The notes: generated by a model from the sequence alone, not told the origin. Positions 11,172-18,533 are shown, counted from the first letter of the stretch. The stretch is DNA of 38,539 nt from an uncultured Oscillospiraceae bacterium (GCA_944387145.1 CALXDU010000012.1:1-38539); one strand, 5' to 3'. Program-made: numbers and translations.

Positions 11172-13343
11172 TTACACGCCAATTTTCACGGGGATATCCG
11201 CATGGCGGTTTTTCCGGACCACCAGGTATACCAGCCCTGCCAGGACAGCCACTGCCACAACGGTCAGAATGCCGAAGCTGGCTTCCCCGGTGAACAGTCC
11301 GCCGATCTGGTAGACGATCAGAGAGATGGCATAGGCAAAGCCGCACATATAGCCGATGGTGGCCAGGGTCCATTTTCCGCTGTTCATCTCCCGGCGAATG
11401 GCGCCGATGGCAGCAAAGCAGGGAGCGCACAGCAGGTTGAAGATCATAAAGCTGTATGCCCGGACGGGGCCGAAGTCTGCGGCAATCATGGCCCAGATTT
11501 CGCTGCCCTCTTCACTGAGTTCCCCGGCATAGTGGTACAGAGTGCCGAAGGTCATGACTACCTGCTCCTTGGCAATCAGACCGGTGAAGGTGGCAACGGT
11601 TGCCTTCCAGGCCATATCCCCCATCCAGCCCAGGGGGTAGAACAGCCAGGCAATGGCCTTGCCCAGATCTGCCAGCAGGGAGGTGTTGTTGTCCGAAACC
11701 GCCTGGAATACGCCGTTTTCAAAGCCGTAGCTTTGCAGGAACCACAGCACCATGGAGCTGAGCAGCACAATGGTCAGGGCCCGCTTGACGAAATCCCAGC
11801 CCCGCTCACCGGTGGAGCGCAGCACATTCCGGGCAGAGGGCAGGTGGTAGGTGGGCAGTTCCATGACGAAGGGAGCGGGCTTGCCGGCCAGTGCCTTGAA
11901 TTTCTTCAGAATCACGCCGGAGATAACCACAGCCCCCACGCCAATGAAGAAGGCGGAAGTGGCAACCAAGGGAGAGTTTCCAAACACCGCACCGGCGAAC
12001 AGGCCGATAATGGGCATCTTGGCGCCGCAGGGGATGAAACCGGTGGTCATTACGGTGATCTTCCGGTCCCGGTCCTGCTCAATGGTTCGGGAAGCCAGAA
12101 TACCGGGAACGCCGCAGCCGGTAGCCACCAGCATGGGGATGATGGACTTGCCGGACAGGCCGAATTTGCGCAGAATCCGATCCATAATGAAGGCCACCCG
12201 GGACATATAGCCCACATCTTCCAGAATGGACAGCAGGAAAGACAGTACCAGAATCTGGGGAACAAACCCCAGAACCGAGCCAACACCCGCCAGAATGCCG
12301 TCCATCACCAGGCCATACAGCCAGGGGCTGACATGCAGGCTGGTCAGCAGACCGCCCAGCAGATCCGGAATCCACTGACCGAACAGAACATCATTGGCCC
12401 AGTCGGTGCAGATGGTGCCGATGGAGAAGGGGAAGCTGCCCATGGCAATGGCGTACATCAGAAACATGATTCCGGCAAAAATCGGCAGAGCCAGAATCCG
12501 GTGGGTGACGATCCGGTCAATCTTATCCGACAGAGTCAGAGAATACTTGGGAGACTTCTTCACAACCGCCCGGTCCATGACGTGGCCGATATAGGTATAG
12601 CGCTGATCGGCGATGATAGATTCGGCATCGTCGTCCATTTCTTTTTCACAGTCCGCAATGTGCTTTTCCAGATGGGAAATCAGGTCGTTGTCCAGTTTCA
12701 GTTCACTGCGTACCCGCTGATCCCGTTCAAAAAGCTTGATGGCGTACCAGCGAAGGTAATTCTGGGAAACTTTGCCTTCGATGGATTCTTCGATATGGGC
12801 CAAAGCGTGTTCGACGCTGCCGTTGAAAACATGGGGCATTTCCCCATGGGTGTGGTTTCTGGCCAGTTCCACTGCCTTTTCCGCAGCCTCCTGGCAGCCC
12901 AGGCTTTTCAGTGCGCTGATTTCCAGACAGGTGCAGCCCAGGGCCTTGCTTAGTTTTTGCAGATCGATGGTATCTCCGTTTTTGCGAACCAGGTCGATCA
13001 TATTCACGGCAACCACCACCGGGTGGCCCAGTTCAATCAGCTGGGTGGTCAGATAGAGATTTCGCTCAATATTGGTACCGTCGATGATGTTCAAAATGGC
13101 GTCGGGATGCTCGGTCACCAGATACCGGCGGGTAACCACCTCTTCCGGAGAATAGGGAGACAGGGAGTAAATTCCCGGCAGGTCCTGGATAATCACATCG
13201 TCATGGCCTTTCAGGGTTCCCTCTTTTTTCTCCACAGTGACGCCGGGCCAGTTTCCTACATACTGGTTGGAACCGGTCAGTATATTGAATAAGGTTGTCT
13301 TGCCGCAGTTGGGATTGCCGGCAAGGGCAATTTTAATACCCAT
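11172..13343 (-). CDS. feoB: Ferrous iron transporter FeoB
   Basis: Main Fe2+ uptake permease of anaerobes, with a cytosolic N-terminal G domain fused to a membrane channel. The 723-residue protein has G1 AGNPNCGKTTLFN near the N-terminus, G3 DLPGIYSL and G4 VNMIDL. After a helical spacer come the two gate repeats, GCGVPGILASRTI and FIPCGAKMPIIGLFAG in the first half of the membrane domain, and LLCAPCFAAIGAIRREM later. It lacks a fused FeoA or FeoC domain, which are encoded separately on either side. A 51-bp gap separates it from feoA and contains a second DtxR-like inverted repeat. Confidence 0.98.
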   Translation of the reverse strand: MGIKIALAGNPNCGKTTLFNILTGSNQYVGNWPGVTVEKKEGTLKGHDDVIIQDLPGIYSLSPYSPEEVVTRRYLVTEHPDAILNIIDGTNIERNLYLTTQLIELGHPVVVAVNMIDLVRKNGDTIDLQKLSKALGCTCLEISALKSLGCQEAAEKAVELARNHTHGEMPHVFNGSVEHALAHIEESIEGKVSQNYLRWYAIKLFERDQRVRSELKLDNDLISHLEKHIADCEKEMDDDAESIIADQRYTYIGHVMDRAVVKKSPKYSLTLSDKIDRIVTHRILALPIFAGIMFLMYAIAMGSFPFSIGTICTDWANDVLFGQWIPDLLGGLLTSLHVSPWLYGLVMDGILAGVGSVLGFVPQILVLSFLLSILEDVGYMSRVAFIMDRILRKFGLSGKSIIPMLVATGCGVPGILASRTIEQDRDRKITVMTTGFIPCGAKMPIIGLFAGAVFGNSPLVATSAFFIGVGAVVISGVILKKFKALAGKPAPFVMELPTYHLPSARNVLRSTGERGWDFVKRALTIVLLSSMVLWFLQSYGFENGVFQAVSDNNTSLLADLGKAIAWLFYPLGWMGDMAWKATVATFTGLIAKEQVVMTFGTLYHYAGELSEEGSEIWAMIAADFGPVRAYSFMIFNLLCAPCFAAIGAIRREMNSGKWTLATIGYMCGFAYAISLIVYQIGGLFTGEASFGILTVVAVAVLAGLVYLVVRKNRHADIPVKIGV

Positions 13344-13365
13344 AGTTTTCTTCCCTTTCCTATGT

Positions 13366-13383
13366 ACTTAGCCGAGGCTAACT
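13366..13383 (-). promoter_or_regulatory. Second DtxR-like inverted repeat in the feoA-feoB gap
   Basis: TTAGCC, 2 nt, GGCTAA (core 13368-13381) is a perfect 6+6 inverted repeat sharing the TTAGC half-site with the operator in front of feoA. It may be an internal metal-responsive site controlling feoB. It resembles the DtxR/IdeR family half-sites by eye only. Confidence 0.45.
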
Positions 13384-13394
13384 CCTGGCGATAA

Positions 13395-13616
13395 TTAAGC
13401 GATTTCAATCATTTCCGCATCTGCCTTGCGCAGGCTCAGCTCATATCCGCGTACGTTGATTTCAATGGGGTCTCCCAGGGGCGCTACTTTACGCACAAAG
13501 ATTTCCACCCGTTTTGTGATTCCCATATCCATGATCCGCCGCCGCACAGCACCTTCTCCGTGGAGCTTTACCACGGTAACGGTCTGACCGACTTTGGCAT
13601 CTTTCAGTGTTTTCAT
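13395..13616 (-). CDS. feoA: FeoA, SH3-like accessory protein of ferrous iron uptake
   Basis: A 73-residue cytosolic protein that acts with FeoB. The SH3-like fold is recognisable from GEGAVRRRIMDMGITKRVEIFVRKVAPLGDPIEINVRGYELSLRKADAEMIEI, where MGI, APLGDP and VRGYELSLR are family signatures. An AAGGAGG site lies 7 nt before the ATG (13614-13616). It is the first gene of the feo operon, directly behind a promoter overlapped by an operator-like palindrome. Confidence 0.96.
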   Translation of the reverse strand: MKTLKDAKVGQTVTVVKLHGEGAVRRRIMDMGITKRVEIFVRKVAPLGDPIEINVRGYELSLRKADAEMIEIA

Positions 13617-13666
13617 ATGGTTGCCTCCTTACCATCGGCAGAATTCGCAAATTGTATGTCGAAATA

Positions 13667-13686
13667 AAGTTAGCTTTAGCTAACTT
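13667..13686 (-). promoter_or_regulatory. Operator-like palindrome at the feo transcription start
   Basis: AAGTTAGC, TTTA, GCTAACTT is a perfect 8+8 inverted repeat. It begins a few bases after the -10 box of the feo promoter, so a bound protein would block initiation. The half-site GTTAGC resembles DtxR/IdeR-type metal repressor sites (consensus with TTAGGTTAG halves) more than a Fur box. The regulator assignment is inferred. Confidence 0.6.
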
Positions 13687-13690
13687 CTAT

Positions 13691-13719
13691 ATGATAATAC
13701 AGGATACAGAATTTGTCAA
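13691..13719 (-). promoter_or_regulatory. Sigma-A promoter of feoAB
   Basis: On the minus strand a consensus TTGACA (13714-13719) is followed after 17 bp by TATCAT (13691-13696). An overlapping TATTAT three bases upstream would give a 14-bp spacer and is less likely. The start point falls within the adjacent palindrome. Confidence 0.75.
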
Positions 13720-13793
13720 GAAAGGATTGGACAAAAAACTGCCAAAGATTGCACAGAAAAAGGGCAAAGCAATTAGGGAATCTTTCCACAAGG

Positions 13794-13840
13794 AAACTGT
13801 GGTTGGCTGGCAGAAAAACTGTGGTTGGCTGGCAGAAAAA
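13794..13840. repeat. Tandem duplication of a 22-bp unit upstream of the LtaS-like gene
   Basis: Two back-to-back exact copies of a 22-bp unit beginning AAACTGTGGTTGGCTGGCAG (13794-13815 and 13816-13837), followed by a few more A residues. It lies between the divergent feo and ltaS-like promoters. Only two copies are present, so it is not a CRISPR; it may be replication slippage or a doubled protein-binding site. Confidence 0.8.
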
Positions 13841-13845
13841 GAGAG

Positions 13846-13874
13846 TATACATTCCGCAAAAACTGTGCTATAAT
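13846..13874 (+). promoter_or_regulatory. Promoter of the LtaS-like gene
   Basis: TATAAT at 13869-13874 is a consensus -10. At 17 bp upstream is TATACA (13846-13851), a four-of-six match to the -35. The start codon lies about 33 nt downstream of the -10. Confidence 0.6.
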
Positions 13875-13906
13875 GTCGTTTATTATCAAAAAAGGAGTAT
13901 CCCCTC

Positions 13907-15889
13907 ATGGTTTCCACAGCCGGAAAGTATTTGCAAAAGAAAGACACATCGGCGAAACGCGTATCTGCCTGGCTGATTCCCGCTTCCTTTTTTCTGATTG
14001 CGTTATTTGCTTTTGTATTTCTCAAAACAACAGTACAGGAGCAGACCCAAAGCTTGTCATCCCAGCTTTCTTTAGAAGAAGAGACTTCTGCTTTGTTTGC
14101 CTGGTGGCCGCTGGTGTTCGGCGGCGTTTGGACAATTTTGCTGACAGGGCTGATTTCTGCTCTGCCTGGCAAACTTGCCAGAATTGTATACGGCATCAGC
14201 TATTTCCTGTTTCTGATTTATTCCTTCGTCCAAACCGGATATTATCTGCTGTTTCAGGGAATGATCTGGATTTCCGACTTTCGGTATGCTTCTGAAGGAG
14301 CAGATTATCTGGATGTTTTGCTGAGTTATCCGATTTCCTGGTGGATTTGTCTGCCGGTGATGATTGGCATTGGCGTATTCACCCTCTGGAACTTCCCGAA
14401 ACAGCAAAAGTATTGGAAAAACCAGCTGCTCAGCGCAGGCATTGCCGTGATGGCGGCGGTGGGGGCATGGCTTCTGCCCCAGCTGGTATTTCTCAGTGAC
14501 AGCAGCATCCGTTATGCCGAATCGGACTATGGCCGTGTTCAGTCAGCGGAAGCGGCTTATGAAAACATGTTTGACGCCTATCGGCTGTATCAGGTCTGTG
14601 GTATCTACCAGACAGCGGTGAAAGACGTCTATGCCAATTACCTGTATCCCATCACACCGGCCTATGCCCAGGCCCAGCAGGAGGCGGAGCAAACCCTGGA
14701 TGCCTTTTTTGACACCCAGGAAGAAGGGCAGGACAATGCCATGACCGGACTGCTCCAGGGAAAAAATGTAATTCTGGTGCTGATGGAATCTATGGACGAC
14801 TGGATGATCGGAGAGCATACTCCCACCATCGCCCGGCTGATGGCGGAAGGAATGAATTTTACCAGGTTCTATACACCTGGGTATGGCGGCATCCGGACGT
14901 TCAATACGGAATTCTGCATCAATACCGGGTCCTTCCTCAGCAGTTCCGGCGGATATGCCTTTGACTATGTGACCAACTGCTTTGACCAGTCGCTGGCCAA
15001 TGTGCTGGGAGGCCAGGGGTATTCTGCAAAGGTATACCATTATAACGACCCGTCGTTCTACTCCCGGGGGGTGTTCTCTCCGGCCATGGGATATGAAGAG
15101 TACATTTCCTATCAGGATTATGTAACCGAGCAGACGGAGGATCAGCTGTACGATGACCAGTTCCTGTTTGACAACCAGCAGCTGTCTGACAGCTTCTTCC
15201 GGGAAGGGCAGAAGCTCAATTTCATCATTACCCGCTCGGCCCACCTGAGCTATCAGTATAACGAGGTGCTGAGCTATTGGGGACTGAAAAAGTACCCCGA
15301 ATACCGGAATCTGACAGACAATGAAGAAACCAACTGTGCGTACTTAAAAGCGAAACTGGTAGACGACATGTTCGCAAGGCTTCTGGAAGAACTGGAAAAC
15401 CATGGCGAACTGGAAAATACCGTGATTGTGGCGGTAACGGACCACTATACCTACGGGTATAAAAATGAATCGGCCCTTCTGGAACTGTCCGGCGTGCAGC
15501 AGAAACTGCTGCTGGAGCGTACGCCCTGCTTCATCTGGACACCGGGAATGGAGGCTATGGAAGTGGACAAGGTGCTCAACACCTCGGATCTTCTGCCAAC
15601 ATTGCTGAATCTGCTGGGTGTTCACAGTGACTATCCTTACATCGGCAGCGATGCCTTTGATGAAGCGTATGAAGGATTTGTGCCTTTCTCCAACGGCAGC
15701 TGGATCTGCGGCGATACAGCCTACGATGCCAGTACAGGACAGTATTTCTCTGTCAGCGGCGAAGAACTGACGGACACCCCGGAGTTTCGCAGAAGCGTGG
15801 CACAGAAAGTGCAGCAGTTTGTCAGTGTGAATAACCTGATTCTGGAAACGGACTATTATCAGGAAAAGGAAGAAGAATTATCAGAATGA
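13907..15889 (+). CDS. LtaS-like membrane sulfatase-fold phosphoglycerol transferase
   Basis: A 660-residue integral membrane enzyme with the lipoteichoic acid synthase layout: about five N-terminal transmembrane helices (roughly 20-42, 66-88, 93-118, 137-158, 172-194), then an extracellular alkaline-phosphatase-fold domain. Expected active-site features are visible: E294 in LMESMDD, the likely catalytic threonine T331 in IRTFNTEF, and D512-H513 in AVTDHYTYG. The family moves glycerophosphate from phosphatidylglycerol to a growing chain outside the cell. Whether this copy polymerises lipoteichoic acid, primes it, or modifies another polymer cannot be decided from sequence. It has its own promoter, and an AAAGGAG site precedes the ATG. 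It is monocistronic. Confidence 0.87.
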   Translation: MVSTAGKYLQKKDTSAKRVSAWLIPASFFLIALFAFVFLKTTVQEQTQSLSSQLSLEEETSALFAWWPLVFGGVWTILLTGLISALPGKLARIVYGISYFLFLIYSFVQTGYYLLFQGMIWISDFRYASEGADYLDVLLSYPISWWICLPVMIGIGVFTLWNFPKQQKYWKNQLLSAGIAVMAAVGAWLLPQLVFLSDSSIRYAESDYGRVQSAEAAYENMFDAYRLYQVCGIYQTAVKDVYANYLYPITPAYAQAQQEAEQTLDAFFDTQEEGQDNAMTGLLQGKNVILVLMESMDDWMIGEHTPTIARLMAEGMNFTRFYTPGYGGIRTFNTEFCINTGSFLSSSGGYAFDYVTNCFDQSLANVLGGQGYSAKVYHYNDPSFYSRGVFSPAMGYEEYISYQDYVTEQTEDQLYDDQFLFDNQQLSDSFFREGQKLNFIITRSAHLSYQYNEVLSYWGLKKYPEYRNLTDNEETNCAYLKAKLVDDMFARLLEELENHGELENTVIVAVTDHYTYGYKNESALLELSGVQQKLLLERTPCFIWTPGMEAMEVDKVLNTSDLLPTLLNLLGVHSDYPYIGSDAFDEAYEGFVPFSNGSWICGDTAYDASTGQYFSVSGEELTDTPEFRRSVAQKVQQFVSVNNLILETDYYQEKEEELSE

Positions 15890-15891
15890 AC

Positions 15892-15919
15892 GAAGCCGCC
15901 GGGATCTCCCGGCGGCTTC
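15892..15919 (+). terminator. Perfect GC-rich hairpin after the LtaS-like gene
   Basis: A 13-bp perfect stem (left arm GAAGCCGCCGGGA, 15892-15904) meets its complement at 15907-15919, starting 2 bp after the stop codon. No T-run follows, so it may act as a 3' end stabiliser or a factor-assisted terminator. A nearly identical hairpin lies 230 bp away at 16122-16145. Confidence 0.65.
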
Positions 15920-16001
15920 AGCGTATTAAAAAGCCTCGCAGAGTTTGCTGCGGCAGCAGCAAAGAAAGTCAAAATCGTTTTCTGCCGGGGCGCGTACCTG
16001 G

Positions 16002-16121
16002 CAGAAAACACTTTACAGGCTGCAAGTGTGGAATTTGTCCCCTATTGGGGGGACAAATTATGCGCGCAGCAGACTGCTTTCAGTTGTCGGAAAAGCCCGA
16101 AGGGGTTTTTCGACAGTCTCA
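16002..16121 (-). repeat. Interspersed hairpin repeat, copy A
   Basis: About 120 bp that align by eye at roughly nine bases in ten with the sequence at 38421-38539 on the other strand. It contains two conserved hairpins. One is AATTTGTCCCC with its complement (16032-16042 and 16049-16059). The other is an imperfect hairpin around AAAAGCCC...GGGGTTTTT, closed by GTCG/CGAC (about 16086-16114). The segment GCGCGCAGCAGACTGC between them is identical in copies A and B. In gene sense (minus strand) it begins TTGAGACTGTCG right after the exchanger's 3' hairpin. Further hairpins at 15978-16008 (TTTTCTGCC arms) and 15944-15963 (TTTGCTG arms) may belong to the same element; copy B runs off the window before it can show this. 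Confidence 0.85.
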
Positions 16122-16145
16122 AGCCGCCGGGATTTCCCGGCGGCT
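16122..16145 (-). terminator. Perfect hairpin after the exchanger gene, abutting repeat copy A
   Basis: An 11-bp perfect stem (AGCCGCCGGGA with its complement, 2-nt loop) lies 7 bp beyond the stop codon of the minus-strand exchanger. On the minus strand it is followed only by TTGAGACTG, the repeat's first bases, so the T-run is very short. Its sequence is almost the same as the hairpin at 15892-15919. Confidence 0.6.
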
Positions 16146-16152
16146 GTTTGTA

Positions 16153-17118
16153 TTACATGGCGAATTGGCAGATGCAGAAAGCTGCGTAGATGCACAGAAG
16201 GACAATACCCTGCCAGCGATGGAGCTTCTTGCTGGCCAGAGCGGGGAAGGTCAGCAGAACCATGACGGTCAGCATCACCGGAATGTCCATGACCAGGGAG
16301 GCGTTGCGGCCGAAGATCAGGTTGCCTACCGGCACCTCAAAGGGAGCCAGGGTTACCGAGATGCCGGAAACCAACACCAGGTTGAAGATATTGGCACCGA
16401 TTACGTTGCCGATGCCCAGAGAAGCATGGCCCTTGCGCAGGGAAGTGATGGTGGTGACCAGTTCCGGCAGGCTGGTGCCCAGGGCCACAAAGGTCAGGGC
16501 AATGACTGTTTCCGGAACGCCCAGTTCTCTGGCGATGATGGTGCCGTGATCCACCAGAAGATCAGCGCCCAGAGCAATCAGAGCGGCACCCACAACCAGC
16601 CAGAACAGATCCTGCAGGAAGGTTCTGTTTTTGCTGTCCGTCTCTTCTTCCTCTGCCTGGTCCGGGTTTTTCAGTCCCTGACGGACGGTGATAATCATGT
16701 AGACCACAAAAATCGCCAGCAAAATCAAGCCCAGAGGCCGGGTGAACTCTCCCATAATGTAGGCGGCCACACAGTAAATGGCGGCGCTGAAGAAGAAGAA
16801 AATCACCGGCATCTTCATGGATTTGGTGTTGACCGGGCCGGGATTGACCGCAACGGAAATGGCGGCGATCAAAGCGGTGTTGCAGATGATGGAACCGATG
16901 GCGTTGCCGTAAGCCATAGCGCCCTGACCCAGCATAGCGCCGGTGGCGGAAACCATGACCTCAGGCAAGGTGGTGCCGATGGAAACCACTGTGGCGCCGA
17001 CAACGATGTCCGGCAGATGGAACCGACGGGCGATGCCGGTGGCGCCGTCGACAAACCAGTCGCCGCCTTTGATCAGCAGCACCAGTCCCACAGCAAACAA
17101 CAGAACAGAAACAATCAT
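16153..17118 (-). CDS. Calcium/sodium antiporter (CaCA family, YrbG-like)
   Basis: Membrane exchanger of the Ca2+/cation antiporter superfamily. The 321-residue protein has ten or so hydrophobic helices and two inverted alpha-repeat motifs. The first is GATVVSIGTTLPEVMVSATG with GNAIGSIICNTALI; the second is ALTFVALGTSLPELVTTITS with GNVIGANIFNLVLV. The acidic residues in TLPE and SLPE are the ion ligands. I chose the ATG at 17116-17118, which has an AAGGAG site 9 nt upstream; the frame is open further but without support. It is monocistronic and convergent with the LtaS-like gene across the hairpin repeat region. The direction and ion preference (Na+ or H+ against Ca2+) are not decided by sequence. 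Confidence 0.93.
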   Translation of the reverse strand: MIVSVLLFAVGLVLLIKGGDWFVDGATGIARRFHLPDIVVGATVVSIGTTLPEVMVSATGAMLGQGAMAYGNAIGSIICNTALIAAISVAVNPGPVNTKSMKMPVIFFFFSAAIYCVAAYIMGEFTRPLGLILLAIFVVYMIITVRQGLKNPDQAEEEETDSKNRTFLQDLFWLVVGAALIALGADLLVDHGTIIARELGVPETVIALTFVALGTSLPELVTTITSLRKGHASLGIGNVIGANIFNLVLVSGISVTLAPFEVPVGNLIFGRNASLVMDIPVMLTVMVLLTFPALASKKLHRWQGIVLLCIYAAFCICQFAM

Positions 17119-17141
17119 TGGGGTACGCTCCTTCGTAAAAT

Positions 17142-17170
17142 ATATTATGCCGGCACAATTGTGCCAAAAC
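17142..17170 (-). promoter_or_regulatory. Putative exchanger promoter with internal perfect palindrome
   Basis: GGCACAATTGTGCC (17152-17165) is a perfect 14-bp palindrome. A TAATAT (17142-17147, minus strand) lies just downstream as a possible -10, and a T-rich -35-like region (TTTTG) lies upstream. A palindrome in the spacer is a common operator position. The promoter itself is weak by sequence. Confidence 0.4.
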
Positions 17171-17250
17171 AGACAAAAGATCAGAAAAAACCTGTACAAT
17201 TCCCCAAAGGAAATGACAGGCAGCAAGTTTCGGCGAAACACCTCGCCGTT

Positions 17251-17295
17251 GGAAGGAGAGATTTGAAAATGAAATCTTTAATAAATCTTTGCTAA
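17251..17295 (+). other. Strong ribosome site with 8-codon ORF in a 357-bp gap
   Basis: The gap 17119-17475 between the exchanger and spoIID has no standard gene. Within it GGAAGGAGAG (17251-17260) precedes an ATG at 17269 that reads only MKSLINLC before TAA. It could be a leader peptide, the start of a gene lost by deletion, or chance. A short GC hairpin (GGCGAAACACCTCGCC, about 17232-17247) lies just upstream. The rest of the gap holds the exchanger promoter at one end and a possible sigma-E promoter at the other. Confidence 0.3.
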
Positions 17296-17394
17296 CAACC
17301 GAAATAATTTACCATGTCTTAGCCGGAAAGTCAAGACTTTTGACAAATCGTGGCAAGGCGGAATTCGGCTTTTTCTTCCGGCGGAAATCTGACT

Positions 17395-17426
17395 GCATTT
17401 CTTACCCAGACATGCTACCATATACT
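17395..17426 (+). promoter_or_regulatory. Possible sporulation sigma-E-type promoter for spoIID
   Basis: CATATACT (17419-17426) matches seven of the eight fixed and free positions of the sigma-E -10 pattern CATACA-T. GCATTTC (17395-17401) is a loose -35 match. The 17-bp spacer is longer than the usual 14-15. spoIID genes are normally sigma-E controlled, which raises the prior. Confidence 0.35.
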
Positions 17427-17475
17427 CCAAACGGTTCCTGACGGAATCAGGAATACATCCATAGGAGGGATGCCG

Positions 17476-18474
17476 ATGCAATCCATTTGGAAGGATATTC
17501 TGACTGCGCTGTTTATGGGCATGGTTTTGCCGGGGGTGGTGCTTAATGGTGCAGTGATGGCTTTGGATGCTCCGGTTGAAACCCAGCCCCAAACCCAGCC
17601 GGTACAGCAGACGCTTCAGCGGCAAAGGGTTTCCCTGCCGGTGCTGGTTCGCCATACGGACGGTACGGTGGAGCAGATGGACATGGACGATTATCTGACG
17701 GGAGTGGTATTGGCAGAAATGCCCGCTTCTTTTGAAACGGAAGCACTGAAAGCCCAGTCTGTTGCGGCCAGAACCTACGCCTGCAAAGCCTACCAGACTG
17801 GCGGCAAGCACGCAGACGGCAGCGTCTGCACCCAATCCACCTGCTGCCAAGCCTATCTGCCCCAGAAGGAGTATCTGCTCCAAGGCGGGACGGTGGAGAA
17901 TGTGAGCAAAGTCCGTGCCGCGGTGGAAGCCACCTCCGGCTATGTGCTGACCTATGAGGGAGAACTGATTGAGGCCACCTACTTCTCCTGCTCCGGCGGC
18001 AGCACCGAGGATGCAGCGGCGGTTTGGGGTGCAGAGTTTCCTTATCTGCAGGCGGTAGAAAGTCCCGGGGAAGAGGATGCGGCACATTTTTCCGATACCT
18101 TCACCTTCTCTGCGGAAACATTCCAGGAAGCGCTGGGGGTAACATTGGAAGGCTCTCCCAGCGGCTGGTTTGGGGCAGCATCCTTTACCGATGGCGGCGG
18201 CATTGAGAGCATGGACATCGGAGGGAAGCTTTATACCGGTGTTCAGCTGCGTTCGCTGCTGAAGCTGCCCTCTACGGATTTTACCGTATCCGCCGGAGAG
18301 GAGCGAATTGTCATTACAACCTACGGCTATGGCCATCGGGTAGGTATGAGCCAGTACGGCGCCGATGCCATGGCAGTCACAGGAAGCAGCTATGCCGATA
18401 TCCTGGCCTACTACTATCAGGGGACAGAATTGACCCTGATGGACCCTGAGAAGCTGGAGAATAGCGCCTCCTGA
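17476..18474 (+). CDS. spoIID: SpoIID-family peptidoglycan lytic enzyme
   Basis: SpoIID is a lytic transglycosylase that degrades peptidoglycan during engulfment of the forespore. The 332-residue protein has an N-terminal signal anchor (about residues 8-28) and a Pro/Gln-rich linker. The SpoIID domain has the catalytic glutamate region TGVVLAEMPASFETEALKAQSVAARTYA, a Cys-rich zinc-type segment (CTQSTCCQAYLP), SCSGGSTEDAAAVWG and the C-terminal GYGHRVGMSQYGADAMA. The start at 17476 is set by an AGGAGG site 7 nt upstream; the ATG at 17470 is too close to it. It is monocistronic, without spoIIQ or spoIIID nearby. SpoIID/LytB-domain proteins also occur outside sporulation, but its length and the promoter hint fit the sporulation protein. 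Confidence 0.88.
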   Translation: MQSIWKDILTALFMGMVLPGVVLNGAVMALDAPVETQPQTQPVQQTLQRQRVSLPVLVRHTDGTVEQMDMDDYLTGVVLAEMPASFETEALKAQSVAARTYACKAYQTGGKHADGSVCTQSTCCQAYLPQKEYLLQGGTVENVSKVRAAVEATSGYVLTYEGELIEATYFSCSGGSTEDAAAVWGAEFPYLQAVESPGEEDAAHFSDTFTFSAETFQEALGVTLEGSPSGWFGAASFTDGGGIESMDIGGKLYTGVQLRSLLKLPSTDFTVSAGEERIVITTYGYGHRVGMSQYGADAMAVTGSSYADILAYYYQGTELTLMDPEKLENSAS

Positions 18475-18496
18475 CGGGAATCCTGCATACACAAAA

Positions 18497-18533
18497 ACTC
18501 CCCCTGGTGCACAGTACCTGCATCAGGGGGAGT
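18497..18533 (-). terminator. Terminator of the hydrolase gene (convergent with spoIID)
   Basis: A 10-bp perfect stem (ACTCCCCCTG with its complement) extends by a G-T pair and TGCA to about 15 bp, with a 7-nt loop. On the minus strand it is followed by TTTTTG, so it mainly ends the gene at 18574-19695. It may also stop spoIID transcripts. Confidence 0.8.

Noticed and set aside
9545-11182. A 545-codon minus-strand frame opposite comF and mreB
   Set aside because: mreB and comF are unambiguous on the plus strand. The minus frame lacks a ribosome site and crosses the bidirectional terminator.
11202-12953. A 583-codon plus-strand open frame antisense to feoB
   Set aside because: feoB has all expected motifs on the other strand. 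This frame is a shadow rich in Gly, Gln and His.
13794-13840. Possible CRISPR-like direct repeats
   Set aside because: Only two adjacent copies with no spacer and no cas genes in the window; it is a plain tandem duplication.
15886-17295. A long plus-strand frame that crosses the repeat region and the exchanger
   Set aside because: It starts at the end of the ltaS-like gene, runs through the hairpin repeat and then antisense to the exchanger. A similar peptide (WNLSPIGG) appears opposite copy B only because the DNA is repeated, not because a protein is conserved.
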